Shown: positions 51,905 through 60,417 of the stretch, piece after piece | How positions within the stretch are numbered: position 1 is the stretch's first letter | Layout of the letters: the number at the start of each line of letters is the position of its first letter | NCBI RefSeq assembly: GCF_900109145.1 | Contig: NZ_FNYY01000009.1 | Location: 1 to 64,000, forward strand | Origin: Marinovum algicola | Lineage (GTDB): Bacteria > Pseudomonadota > Alphaproteobacteria > Rhodobacterales > Rhodobacteraceae | Length of the DNA stretch: 64,000 nt | Direction: 5' to 3' | Notes under the pieces: generated by a model | Seen by the model: only the letters and a program-made list of their open reading frames with translations | Database searches by the model: none | What the model was told of the DNA's origin: nothing | Position numbers and translations under genes: made by a program

Positions 51905-52862
51905 CCCGCCGACCGAGGAAAGCCTGACCATTGCGCGCGGGCCGTCGCGGGCGCGGATCCTGACCTACGGCGCCACGCTGGCCGACTTTCGCCTCGATGG
52001 CTTTGCCCATTCGCTGGTGCTGGGCAGTGAGGACGCCGCCGCCTATCGCGGCCCGATGCGCTATTTCGGGGCCATTGTCGGACCGATTGCCAATCGCATC
52101 GCAGGCGGCCGGGCGCCGCTCGATGGCCGGATCGTCACACTCGCGACCAACGAGGGCGACACCGCGCTGCACGGCGGTCCGCAGGGACTGTCGCAGCGCA
52201 GCTGGAGCATCGAGAGCCGGGACCGGCATCGGGTGGTCCTTGGCATCGCGTCCGACCCGGGTGATGGCGGTCCGCCTGGGCCGCTGACGATCCGGGTGGC
52301 CTATGAGATCGAGGAGGACGGCGCGCTGCGGCTCGAGGTCACAGGTCAGAGCCCGGCGCAAACTTTCTGCAACCCGGCCTTTCACGGCTATTGGTGTCTC
52401 GGCAGCGAGGGGCTGGCCGGGCATCGGCTGTGTGTTGCCGCCGATCATTATCTGCCGACCGACCGGGCGCTGATCCCCACCGGCGAGATCGCACCGGTCG
52501 CCGGCACGGCCTATGACCTGCGAAGCCCGACGCCATTGCCGGCCGCTGTCGATCTTGACACCAACTTCTGCCTGAATGGCGCCGGCTTTCGCAAGGTCGC
52601 GTGGCTGGAAACCGACCGGCTGACGATGACGGTGGAGACCGATGCGCCGGGACTTCAGATCTATGATGCCGCCGGTCTCGACACGCGCCCGGCGCGGGGC
52701 CATCACGGAAAGCCCTATGGTGCCTTTGCCGGTCTGGCGATGGAGCCCCAGCTCTGGCCCGATGCGCCGAACCACCCAGACTTTCCCTCGATCGAATTGA
52801 GCACCGACAGGGTGTTCCGCCAATCCTCCCGTTTCAGATTCATCCGCAAGGAGATCCCATGA
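51894..52862 (+). CDS. galM: Aldose 1-epimerase (mutarotase)
   Basis: A 322-residue GalM-fold protein. The conserved fold opening ILTYGATLADFRLDG, FGAIVGPIANRIAGG, catalytic His in NPAFHGYWCLG and catalytic Glu in AMEPQLWPDAPNHP are present. It interconverts anomers, giving the dehydrogenase the form it oxidises. The start at 51894 overlaps the preceding gene by 11 bases; its stop overlaps the next ATG by four. Confidence 0.9.
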   Translation: MPLDPPTEESLTIARGPSRARILTYGATLADFRLDGFAHSLVLGSEDAAAYRGPMRYFGAIVGPIANRIAGGRAPLDGRIVTLATNEGDTALHGGPQGLSQRSWSIESRDRHRVVLGIASDPGDGGPPGPLTIRVAYEIEEDGALRLEVTGQSPAQTFCNPAFHGYWCLGSEGLAGHRLCVAADHYLPTDRALIPTGEIAPVAGTAYDLRSPTPLPAAVDLDTNFCLNGAGFRKVAWLETDRLTMTVETDAPGLQIYDAAGLDTRPARGHHGKPYGAFAGLAMEPQLWPDAPNHPDFPSIELSTDRVFRQSSRFRFIRKEIP

Positions 52863-53776
52863 TCCAACCATTGACCGGAATCCTCCCCGTGGCGCCGACG
52901 CCGTTTCACGCCGACGGGGCCATCGACACGGAGGGCATGACACGGGTGCTGGACTGCATGATCGACCAGGGGGTCGACGCGATCTGCATCCTGGCCAATT
53001 ACTCGGAACAATTCGTTCTGTCGGATGAAGAGCGTGCCACCCTGACCCGGGTCTCGCTCGAGCATGTGTCGGGCCGGGTGCCGGTGATCGTCACCACCAG
53101 CCATTTCAGCACTCAGGTGGTGGTCGATCGCGCCCGCGAGGCCGAAGCCTTGGGCGCCGCGATGCTGATGATGATGCCGCCTTATCACGGTGTGGGTCTG
53201 GTGCCGGGCGAGGCGGCGATCTTCGAGCATTTCGCCGCCGCGTCGGATGCGGTCTCGATTCCGATCATGGTGCAGGATGCGCCACTATCGGGCGCGACCT
53301 TGCCGGTGCCACTGCTGGTGCGGATGGCGAAAGAGATCGAGAATGTCAGCTATTTCAAGATGGAAACACCGTTTGCCGCCGACAAGCTGGCGGCGTTGAT
53401 CGAGGCGGGGGGCGAGCATATCGTTGGCCCGTTTGACGGCGAAGAGGCGGTGACCCTGCTGGCCGACCTGGATGCCGGCTGCACCGGCACCATGACCTCG
53501 GCGCTGCAACCCGAACTGATCCGGCCCATCGTCACCGAGTATCGCGCCGGCAATGTCGATGCCGCGCTGGCGCAATGGCGCGTCTGCCTGCCGCTGATCA
53601 ACCATGAAAACCGCCAATGCGGGCTGCGAGCGGCCAAGACCGTGATGCAGGCGGGGGGCGTGATCGGTTCGGATCACGTGCGCCATCCGCTCAAACCGAT
53701 GACGGACCGGACGCGCGCCCGGCTGCTGCAACTGGCGGCCGAAAGCGACGTGATCGCGCTGCGCTGGGGAAAGTGA
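52859..53776 (+). CDS. 2-keto-3-deoxy-L-arabonate dehydratase (DapA family)
   Basis: A 305-residue class I aldolase-fold enzyme. The substrate loop is ILANYSEQFVLSD, where DapA has GTTGE, and the Schiff-base Lys is in SYFKMETPFAADKL. These match the Azospirillum-type dehydratase that turns 2-keto-3-deoxy-arabonate into 2-oxoglutarate semialdehyde. AAGGAGAT precedes ATG. The surrounding genes supply the steps before and after it. Confidence 0.86.
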   Translation: MIQPLTGILPVAPTPFHADGAIDTEGMTRVLDCMIDQGVDAICILANYSEQFVLSDEERATLTRVSLEHVSGRVPVIVTTSHFSTQVVVDRAREAEALGAAMLMMMPPYHGVGLVPGEAAIFEHFAAASDAVSIPIMVQDAPLSGATLPVPLLVRMAKEIENVSYFKMETPFAADKLAALIEAGGEHIVGPFDGEEAVTLLADLDAGCTGTMTSALQPELIRPIVTEYRAGNVDAALAQWRVCLPLINHENRQCGLRAAKTVMQAGGVIGSDHVRHPLKPMTDRTRARLLQLAAESDVIALRWGK

Positions 53777-53786
53777 GGACAACAAG

Positions 53787-55307
53787 ATGGCCTATGAACA
53801 CAAAGGCAAGCATCTGATCGCAGGCGATTGGATCGGGTCCGACGACAGTTTTGACTCGCAGCCGGTGACCGGGCCGGCGCTCAGTTTTGCGGCGGGTGGC
53901 GCAGAGGAAGTGGACCGCGCCGCGCGGGCCGCGGAACGCGCGTTTTCGACCTACGGCAACACCTCCCGCGCCGCGCGGGCGGATTTTCTCGAGGCCATCG
54001 CCGAAGAGATCGAGGGACGCGGCGCCGAGATCACCCGGCTTGGCTGCGCCGAGACTGGCCTGCCTGCCGCCCGGCTGGAGGGTGAGCGCGGACGCACCAC
54101 CGGCCAGCTCAGACTGTTTGCGGCGCATATCCGCGAGGGCCGCCATCTTGACCGGCGTCATGATCCGGCGCTGCCCGAGCGGCAGCCCTTGCCGCGGCCA
54201 GATCTGCGAATGGTTCAGCGGCCCCTCGGGCCGGTGGCGGTCTTTGGCGCCTCGAATTTCCCGCTCGCCTTTTCGACTGCGGGCGGGGACACCGCATCGG
54301 CCCTCGCCGCCGGATGTCCGGTTGTGGTCAAGGGCCATCCGGCGCATCCGGCCACCGGCGAGATTGTCGCGGAGGCCATTGCCGCGGCCGTCGCGCGCAG
54401 CGGCATGCCGCCGGGCACCTTTTCCTTTGTTCAGGGAACCAGCCATGCCCTTGGCGGCGCCCTGGTCCAACACCCCCTGATCCGCGCGGTCGGCTTCACC
54501 GGATCGCTGGCGGGCGGCCGGGCGCTCTTCGATCTCTGCGCTGCCCGCCCCGAACCGATCCCGTTCTTTGGCGAGCTGGGCTCGGTAAACCCGGTCTTTC
54601 TCCTGCCGGCGGCGCTTGCGTCTCGGGCGACCGAGCTTGGCGCGGCCTGGGCCGCATCGCTGACCATGGGGGTGGGCCAGTTCTGCACCAAGCCGGGCAT
54701 CGTGGTCGCCGCCGAGGGGCCGGGGCTCGAGGCCTTCACCCAGGCGGCGGCCCGCGCGGCCTCCGATGTGGCCGCTTCGGCGATGCTGACCGAGGGGATC
54801 GCAAGCGCCTTCGGGCGCGGCGCGGCGCAGGTCAGATCGCGGCCCGGCGTGACGGAGATCCTCAATGCTCCCGCCGAGGGGCGACAGGCCGGGCCGGCGC
54901 TGTTCCAGGTCAGCGCCCGGGACTGGCTTGCACAAAGTGCGCTGGCCGAAGAGGTCTTTGGACCGCTGGGCCTTGTCGTGACCGCTTCCGGGCCGGAGCA
55001 GATGCTCGAGGTTGCCAGAAGCCTGAAAGGCCAGCTAACCGCAACGCTTCAGCTCGACGAGGCCGACACCGACCTGGCGCGGGAATTCGTTCCGGTGCTG
55101 GAACACAAGGCCGGGCGCGTGCTTGTGAACGGCTTTCCGACCGGGGTCGAGGTGGCCGATGCGATGGTACATGGCGGGCCCTATCCCGCATCTACCAATT
55201 TTGGCGCTACCTCGGTCGGCACCCTGGCGATCCGCCGGTTCCTGCGGCCGGTATGTTACCAGAACATGCCCGAGCGCCTGTTGCCGGCAGACCTGCGCGA
55301 CGACTGA
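53787..55307 (+). CDS. 2-oxoglutarate semialdehyde dehydrogenase (aldehyde dehydrogenase family)
   Basis: A 506-residue aldehyde dehydrogenase with Asn in FGASNFPLAFSTAGGD, the cofactor-binding GFTGSLAGGRALFDL, Glu in FFGELGSVNPVF and catalytic Cys in GVGQFCTKPGIVV. The GxGQFCTKPG form is typical of ketoglutarate-semialdehyde dehydrogenases. It oxidises 2-oxoglutarate semialdehyde to 2-oxoglutarate, the last step of the non-phosphorylative pentose route. Last gene of the arabinose operon. Confidence 0.9.
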   Translation: MAYEHKGKHLIAGDWIGSDDSFDSQPVTGPALSFAAGGAEEVDRAARAAERAFSTYGNTSRAARADFLEAIAEEIEGRGAEITRLGCAETGLPAARLEGERGRTTGQLRLFAAHIREGRHLDRRHDPALPERQPLPRPDLRMVQRPLGPVAVFGASNFPLAFSTAGGDTASALAAGCPVVVKGHPAHPATGEIVAEAIAAAVARSGMPPGTFSFVQGTSHALGGALVQHPLIRAVGFTGSLAGGRALFDLCAARPEPIPFFGELGSVNPVFLLPAALASRATELGAAWAASLTMGVGQFCTKPGIVVAAEGPGLEAFTQAAARAASDVAASAMLTEGIASAFGRGAAQVRSRPGVTEILNAPAEGRQAGPALFQVSARDWLAQSALAEEVFGPLGLVVTASGPEQMLEVARSLKGQLTATLQLDEADTDLAREFVPVLEHKAGRVLVNGFPTGVEVADAMVHGGPYPASTNFGATSVGTLAIRRFLRPVCYQNMPERLLPADLRDD

Positions 55308-55321
55308 CCGGCCTGCCGGTC
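55306..55321. terminator. Hairpin between the convergent arabinose and kynB ends
   Basis: GACCGGC (55306-55312) and GCCGGTC (55315-55321) form a perfect seven-pair inverted repeat overlapping the aldehyde dehydrogenase stop. The only break in a 25-base convergent gap, so a plausible bidirectional terminator without T-tract. Confidence 0.35.
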
Positions 55322-55330
55322 CTGGCCCGG

Positions 55331-56149
55331 CTAAAGGTCGGTCAAGGCGCGGCAGAGCGGGTGTGAAGGGTCGCGCAGCCCGTCGATGACGTCGAAATGG
55401 TGGCGATCGGCTTCGGCGATCAGGGGCACCGGAGCGTCAGCCGTGCTCCAGGCCTCGGACAGCAGCGCCGACTGGCGCAGGAACTCGGGGCGCTCCGCCG
55501 CCCCGACCCAAGCCGTCACCTCGACGTTGGGCACCAATCGGCACAGCGCCGGGCTTTCGGCGGCGGCCTCCTCGGGGGTGAGTTTGAGCGAATCGTTCAT
55601 CGGGTTGAGTTGCAGCGGACGCAGGTCATGCACGCCGCTGATCGAAACCACCCGGTCGACTCGAGCCAGCACCTCGGGGGGCAGGGGGCTGTCGTCGCAG
55701 ACCATGCGGGTCACGAGATGCCCGCCGGCGGAATGCCCGGTCAGACGGATCGGTCCGGGCACCCGCGCGGCCATCGCGGCGATGGCCCGCCCGATCTGGC
55801 CGGTGATCTCGCTGATGCGCGCTTCGGGGGCCAGGGTATAGCCGGGCAGGGCGACGGCCCAGCCCTGCGCCAGCGCGCTTGCCGCGAGATGGGACCAGTA
55901 GGATTTGTCGAAGGCCAGCCAGAAGCCGCCATGCACGATAACCACCAGACCATGGGCGGCCTGTTGCGGCAGGAAGATGTCATACGTTTCGCGCGGATGA
56001 TCGCCGTAGGGCAGGTCCAACTCGCCTGCCACGTCCTCGCGAAATCGTGCCGCCGCGGCGGCCCATCTGTCGGGATAGTCATCGCCTTCGGGAATATGCG
56101 CGGCATTGGCAAAGGCGTCGCCCCAGTCGATCCCCGTCAAATCGCTCAT
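55331..56149 (-). CDS. Kynurenine formamidase-like alpha/beta hydrolase
   Basis: A 272-residue alpha/beta hydrolase with oxyanion motif VVIVHGGFWLAF, nucleophile elbow GHSAGGHLV and catalytic His in ADRHHFDVIDGL. These match the AFMID-type arylformamidases that hydrolyse N-formylkynurenine to kynurenine and formate; it is not the metal-dependent KynB. ATG at 56149 follows AGGA; the frame is open further up. Divergent from kynA with a strong palindrome in between, which supports the assignment. Confidence 0.82.
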   Translation of the reverse strand: MSDLTGIDWGDAFANAAHIPEGDDYPDRWAAAAARFREDVAGELDLPYGDHPRETYDIFLPQQAAHGLVVIVHGGFWLAFDKSYWSHLAASALAQGWAVALPGYTLAPEARISEITGQIGRAIAAMAARVPGPIRLTGHSAGGHLVTRMVCDDSPLPPEVLARVDRVVSISGVHDLRPLQLNPMNDSLKLTPEEAAAESPALCRLVPNVEVTAWVGAAERPEFLRQSALLSEAWSTADAPVPLIAEADRHHFDVIDGLRDPSHPLCRALTDL

Positions 56150-56183
56150 CGTCAAATCCTCTCCCTTCGTCTGCCGATCTTTA

Positions 56184-56210
56184 TTCAAGCATAAAAGGTT
56201 TATGCTTGAA
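56184..56210. promoter_or_regulatory. 27-base palindromic operator in the divergent kyn promoter region
   Basis: Twelve-base arms TTCAAGCATAAA (56184-56195) and TTTATGCTTGAA (56199-56210) are perfect reverse complements around AGG. It lies between the formamidase and tryptophan dioxygenase genes, an AT-rich island. The half-site TTCAAGC recurs in the palindrome at 60351-60366. Confidence 0.7.
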
Positions 56211-56329
56211 ATAACTTTCTGATCCGGCCACACTGCCCCGCGCCCGCCCGCCGCCGCCTGCGGCACGTCCCGGGTGCCGTGCAGCATGCGACGCCGGGTG
56301 CGCGGATACCATAGCCTGAAGGGCATGTG

Positions 56330-57169
56330 ATGACAGATAACAGCTACGATCCGGGCGCCGAGGGCACCAAGATGTCCTTTTCGGACGCGATGTCATATAG
56401 CGATTACCTGAGGATAGATGAGCTGCTGTCGCTGCAACAACCGCTGTCCCCGGCGCATGACGAGATGCTGTTCATCATCCAGCACCAGACCAGCGAGCTG
56501 TGGATGAAGCTGGCGATCCGCGAACTCTCGAGCGCGCGCGAGGCGCTTCTTTCCGGCCAGCTTCCGGCGATGTTCAAGATGCTCGCCCGGGTCACGCGGA
56601 TTTTCGAGCAGCTCAATTCCGCCTGGGACGTGCTGCGCACCATGACGCCGGCCGATTACACCCGGTTCCGGGATTCGCTGGGCGCATCCTCGGGGTTTCA
56701 ATCCTATCAATACCGGATGATCGAATTCATTCTAGGCAACCGGAATGCAAACATGCTGGCGCCGCATGAGCATGTGCCGCAGGTCCGCCAGATGCTCTCG
56801 GACGAGCTCGCGCGCCCCAGCCTGTATGACGAGGTGGTGCGCCTGTTGTTCCAGACGCTGGATGGCGGCACCGACGGGATGCCCGCGCCGCAACTGCGTC
56901 AGCCGCACGCGGCCATGCCCGAAATCCAGGAGCGCTGGAAGCGGGTCTATCAGGATGTCGAGACCTATTGGACGTTATATGAGCTGGCCGAAAAGCTGGT
57001 CGATCTCGAAGATTACCTCCGCCGCTGGCGGTTCAATCACGTCACTACGGTGGAACGTGTCATCGGCTTCAAACGTGGCACCGGCGGCTCTTCGGGCGTG
57101 CAATACCTGAGGCGGATGCTGAGCGTCGAGCTGTTTCCCGAACTGTGGCACCTGCGCGGAGAATTGTGA
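56330..57169 (+). CDS. kynA: Tryptophan 2,3-dioxygenase
   Basis: A 279-residue haem dioxygenase with SYSDYLRIDELLSLQ, the His-bearing FIIQHQTSELWMKLAIREL, SGFQSYQYRMIEFILGN, and the C-terminal haem-ligand region WRFNHVTTVERVIGFKRGTGGSSG. It opens the indole ring of tryptophan to N-formylkynurenine. GAAGGG lies six bases before ATG at 56330. Its stop overlaps the kynureninase ATG by one base. Confidence 0.95.
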   Translation: MTDNSYDPGAEGTKMSFSDAMSYSDYLRIDELLSLQQPLSPAHDEMLFIIQHQTSELWMKLAIRELSSAREALLSGQLPAMFKMLARVTRIFEQLNSAWDVLRTMTPADYTRFRDSLGASSGFQSYQYRMIEFILGNRNANMLAPHEHVPQVRQMLSDELARPSLYDEVVRLLFQTLDGGTDGMPAPQLRQPHAAMPEIQERWKRVYQDVETYWTLYELAEKLVDLEDYLRRWRFNHVTTVERVIGFKRGTGGSSGVQYLRRMLSVELFPELWHLRGEL

Positions 57170-58359
57170 TGACCGACCTGCCGAAAAAAGAGCTGTTTTC
57201 CCTGCCCGAGGGGGTGATCTACCTCGATGGCAATTCGCTCGGCCCGTTGCCGCGCAAGGCGCGCGCCCGCGCTGCGCAGGTGATCGACGCCGAATGGGGG
57301 CAAGAGTTGATCAAGGCCTGGAACACCGCCGACTGGATCGGGCTGCCCAAGCAGGTGGGCGACCGGATCGGCGGGCTGGTCGGCGCGCCCGAGGGGACGA
57401 TCGCCACCGGCGACACGCTGTCGATCAAGGTGTATCAGGCGCTGGCGGCCGCGTTGAAGATGCGCCTGGACCGCAAAGTCATCCTGTCGGACAGCGGCAA
57501 CTTTCCCTCCGATCTCTATATGGCGGAGGGGCTGATCGAGACCATCGACAAAGGGCTGGAGCTGCGCACGCCGGCGCCCGAGGCGGTGCTGGAGGCGATC
57601 ACCGACGAGGTTGCCGTGGTGATGCTGACCCAAGTCGATTACCGCACCGGCAGGATGCATGACATGCAGGCGCTCACCCGGGCGGCCCATGCCGCCGGGG
57701 CGGTGATGATCTGGGATCTGGCGCATAGTGCCGGTGCGGTGCCGGTGGATCTGATGGCGTCCGAGGCCGAATTTGCCGTCGGCTGTACCTACAAATATCT
57801 CAACGGCGGCCCCGGCGCGCCGGCCTTCATCTACGTGCGGCCCGACCTGATCGAGACGGTCGAACCGGCGCTGTCCGGCTGGATGGGCCATGATGCGCCC
57901 TTTGCCATGGAGCGGCACTATCGCCCGGCCATGACAACCGAAAGGCTGCGCATCGGCACGCCGCCCATCGTGCAGCTTTCGATCCTTGAAGAGGCGATGA
58001 ACATCTGGGAGGGCGTCGACATGGCCGAGATCCGGGCCGCGTCGATCGAATTGTCCGAACTCTTCATCCGCGAGATCGAAGCCCGCTGCCCCGATCTGAC
58101 CCTGGCCTCGCCCCGCGATCCGCAACAGCGCGGTTCGCAGGTGTCCTTTGCCTTTGACAACAGCTATCCGGCGATGCAGGCGCTGATCGCGCACGACGTC
58201 ATCGGCGATTTCCGTGCGCCCGACATAATGCGTTTCGGCTTCACGCCGCTCTATCTCGATGCCGATGACATTCGGGTTGCCGCCGGGCGGATCGAGCGGG
58301 TGTTCCGCGACGGGTTGTGGCGGGATCCGGCCTATCAGACCCGGTCGCGGGTGACCTGA
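57169..58359 (+). CDS. kynU: Kynureninase
   Basis: A 396-residue PLP enzyme. Segments are VIYLDGNSLGPLP at the N-terminus, DSGNFPSDLYMAEG, VIWDLAHSAGAVPVDL (the Asp that binds the PLP nitrogen) and the PLP lysine in GCTYKYLNGGPGAPAF, with GWMGHDAPF. It cleaves kynurenine to anthranilate and alanine. No kynurenine 3-monooxygenase is present, so anthranilate is the expected product, and the next cluster fits its degradation. Translationally coupled to kynA. Confidence 0.95.
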   Translation: MTDLPKKELFSLPEGVIYLDGNSLGPLPRKARARAAQVIDAEWGQELIKAWNTADWIGLPKQVGDRIGGLVGAPEGTIATGDTLSIKVYQALAAALKMRLDRKVILSDSGNFPSDLYMAEGLIETIDKGLELRTPAPEAVLEAITDEVAVVMLTQVDYRTGRMHDMQALTRAAHAAGAVMIWDLAHSAGAVPVDLMASEAEFAVGCTYKYLNGGPGAPAFIYVRPDLIETVEPALSGWMGHDAPFAMERHYRPAMTTERLRIGTPPIVQLSILEEAMNIWEGVDMAEIRAASIELSELFIREIEARCPDLTLASPRDPQQRGSQVSFAFDNSYPAMQALIAHDVIGDFRAPDIMRFGFTPLYLDADDIRVAAGRIERVFRDGLWRDPAYQTRSRVT

Positions 58360-58372
58360 CGGGCCGGTCAGG
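58355..58372. terminator. Small dyad between the convergent kynU and FadB-like ends
   Basis: CCTGAC (58355-58360) and GTCAGG (58367-58372) pair around a GC-rich centre and overlap both stop codons. A short possible bidirectional terminator. Confidence 0.3.
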
Positions 58373-60299
58373 GCTGTCCGGCCAGGAACATCGGCCCGCC
58401 GCGATGGCGCGGGAAGCCGTAGCCGTTCACCATCACCACGTCGATATCCTCGGCCCGGCGCGCGGTGCCATCGGCAAGCACTGCGCGCGCTTCGGCCTGC
58501 ATTGCATCCAGCAGGCGGCGCATGATGTCGGCCGGGCGGTCAGCCGTGCGGCCCTGCCGCGCGCGCTCGGCCGCGATCATCCCGCGCACGGTCTCTGACG
58601 GCACCGGCCTGCCTTCGACGTAATCGTACCAGCCTGCGCCGGCCTTGCGGCCCAGGCGGCCGGCCTCGCAGATGCGGTCGGCGATCGCGACGTAGCGCTC
58701 GTTCGGATCGCGCGTGGCGGCGCGGCGTTTGCGCATCGCCCAGCCGATATCCAGCCCGGCCATGTCCTGCATTTCGAAGATGCCGATCGGAAAGCCGAAA
58801 TCGCGCATGGCGGCATCCACTTCTTCGGGCCAGGCGCCGTCCTCGACGATGTACTCCGCCTCGCGGCGATAGGCCGACATGATGCGGTTGCCGATGAAGC
58901 CTTCGCAGACCCCGGCGAACACGCCGATCTTGCCCAGCCGCTTGGCAAAGGCCGCCGCACTGGCAGCCACCGTGTCGGCGACCGCATCGGGCAGGACGAT
59001 TTCGAGCAGTTTCATCACATGCGCGGGCGAAAAGAAGTGCAGCCCGATCACCCGGGAGGGATCATCGAGTGTCGCGGCCAGTTCATCGATATCGAGATAC
59101 GATGTGTTGGTGGCCAGGATCGCGTCGGGCCGGGTGGCGGCCTCAAGCTCGGCAAACACCGCTTTCTTGACCGCCATCTCCTCGAACACCGCCTCGATCA
59201 CCAGATCGGCCTGCGCCAGCGCAGCATATTCCGTGCCCGCCGCAAAACGGTCGAGCGTGACCGCGACGGCGGCGGCATCCTGACCTTCGCGCCGCGCGCT
59301 TTCCTCCACCATCTCGCGCACCCGCCTGGCGCCGGCCTCGGCGGTGGCTGCGTCGCGTTCGACCATCCGCACCTGAAACCCGCGCCGCAAACAGGCGGTG
59401 GCGATGCCGGCGCCCATCGTGCCGCCGCCGACAACGCCGACCTCGGCGATCTCGCGGGCCGTGCCCTTGGCGCGCGGGTCCGACAGGCTGCGCCGTTCGG
59501 CGAAGAACACATGGCGCAGCGCCGCACATTGCGGGCTGGACTTGAGCCGCAGGAACCGCGCGCGCTCGGCTTGCAGCGCGTCCTCCGGCGGCGCGGTCAG
59601 GGCCTGCGTCACGGCCTCGACCGCCTCGGCCACCGAAACCTGACCGCGTGCCTTGGCGACAAGCCTGGCGCCGATCCCGGCGAGCGCCCCGGCGTCAAAG
59701 GGCCGTACCGGCCGGCTCAGCGTCGGCACCGTCCCGGTGGCTTTGCGGGCGCGCGTCAGGGCGGCTTGCAGCAGGTCGTCGCCGGCAATCGCGTCGATCA
59801 GACCGGCGCTCAAGGCGTCCTGTGCGGTAATCGGCTTGCCCCCGGCAATCATCCGCAGCGCCAGATCGCCCGGCACCAGACGCGGCAGGCGTACCGTGCC
59901 CCCGGCCCCCGGGATCAGCCCGAGTGTCACTTCGGGCAGACCCAGCCGGGTGCCCGGGGCGGCGATGCGGATGTGACAGCCCATCGCCACCTCCAGCCCG
60001 CCGCCCAGCACCGTGCCATGCAGCGCCGCGATCCAGGGTTTGTCAGAGGCTTCCACGGCCGCAATGACATCCGGCAGATGCGGCGCTTGGGGCGGGGCGT
60101 CAAACTCTGTCGCATCCGCCCCCGCGATAAAGGTCCGCCCGGCACAGCGCAGCACGACGGCGGCGACCGCCGGGTCGCGCTCCAGCGTTTCGATCCGGCT
60201 CAGAAGCGCCGCGCGCACCGCCTGCGAGGTGACGTTGACCGGCGGATTGTCGATGGTGACGATGGCCAGATTGCCGTCGTGGGTCAGCTCTACCGTCAT
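58368..60299 (-). CDS. Enoyl-CoA hydratase/3-hydroxyacyl-CoA dehydrogenase fusion (FadB-like)
   Basis: A 643-residue two-function enzyme. The N-terminal crotonase domain (about 1-180) has AGRTFIAGADATEF, LHGTVLGGGLEVAMGCHIRIA and GLPEVTLGLIPGAGGT. The dehydrogenase part starts at about 285 with VGVVGGGTMGAGIATACLRRG, followed by IEAVFEEMAVKK, GLHFFSPAHVMKLLEIV and two C-terminal 3HCDH domains (EGFIGNRIMSAYRREAE). ATG at 60299 follows AAAGG. It adds water to and oxidises enoyl-CoA intermediates, which is needed after ring reduction of 2-aminobenzoyl-CoA. Divergent from the ACMR-like gene across an operator region. Confidence 0.92.
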   Translation of the reverse strand: MTVELTHDGNLAIVTIDNPPVNVTSQAVRAALLSRIETLERDPAVAAVVLRCAGRTFIAGADATEFDAPPQAPHLPDVIAAVEASDKPWIAALHGTVLGGGLEVAMGCHIRIAAPGTRLGLPEVTLGLIPGAGGTVRLPRLVPGDLALRMIAGGKPITAQDALSAGLIDAIAGDDLLQAALTRARKATGTVPTLSRPVRPFDAGALAGIGARLVAKARGQVSVAEAVEAVTQALTAPPEDALQAERARFLRLKSSPQCAALRHVFFAERRSLSDPRAKGTAREIAEVGVVGGGTMGAGIATACLRRGFQVRMVERDAATAEAGARRVREMVEESARREGQDAAAVAVTLDRFAAGTEYAALAQADLVIEAVFEEMAVKKAVFAELEAATRPDAILATNTSYLDIDELAATLDDPSRVIGLHFFSPAHVMKLLEIVLPDAVADTVAASAAAFAKRLGKIGVFAGVCEGFIGNRIMSAYRREAEYIVEDGAWPEEVDAAMRDFGFPIGIFEMQDMAGLDIGWAMRKRRAATRDPNERYVAIADRICEAGRLGRKAGAGWYDYVEGRPVPSETVRGMIAAERARQGRTADRPADIMRRLLDAMQAEARAVLADGTARRAEDIDVVMVNGYGFPRHRGGPMFLAGQP

Positions 60300-60338
60300 G
60301 GATCGGCCTTTCGAACGGGTCGGGCGCATTGATATTAG

Positions 60339-60366
60339 TTTAGGCCTAAAATTTCAAGCTTGAAAT
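60339..60366. promoter_or_regulatory. Two adjacent palindromes, likely MarR operator
   Basis: TTTAGGCCTAAA (60339-60350) and ATTTCAAGCTTGAAAT (60351-60366) are both perfect palindromes and abut each other, 40-50 bases from the FadB-like and ACMR-like starts. Palindromes of this size are typical MarR sites, and a marR gene lies in the same operon. The TTCAAGC half-site also occurs in the kyn palindrome. Confidence 0.65.
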
Positions 60367-60417
60367 AAAATTCGGTCAGGTTAAGCTTGCAGGCGAGCAA
60401 ACCAGGGAACTTGGATC

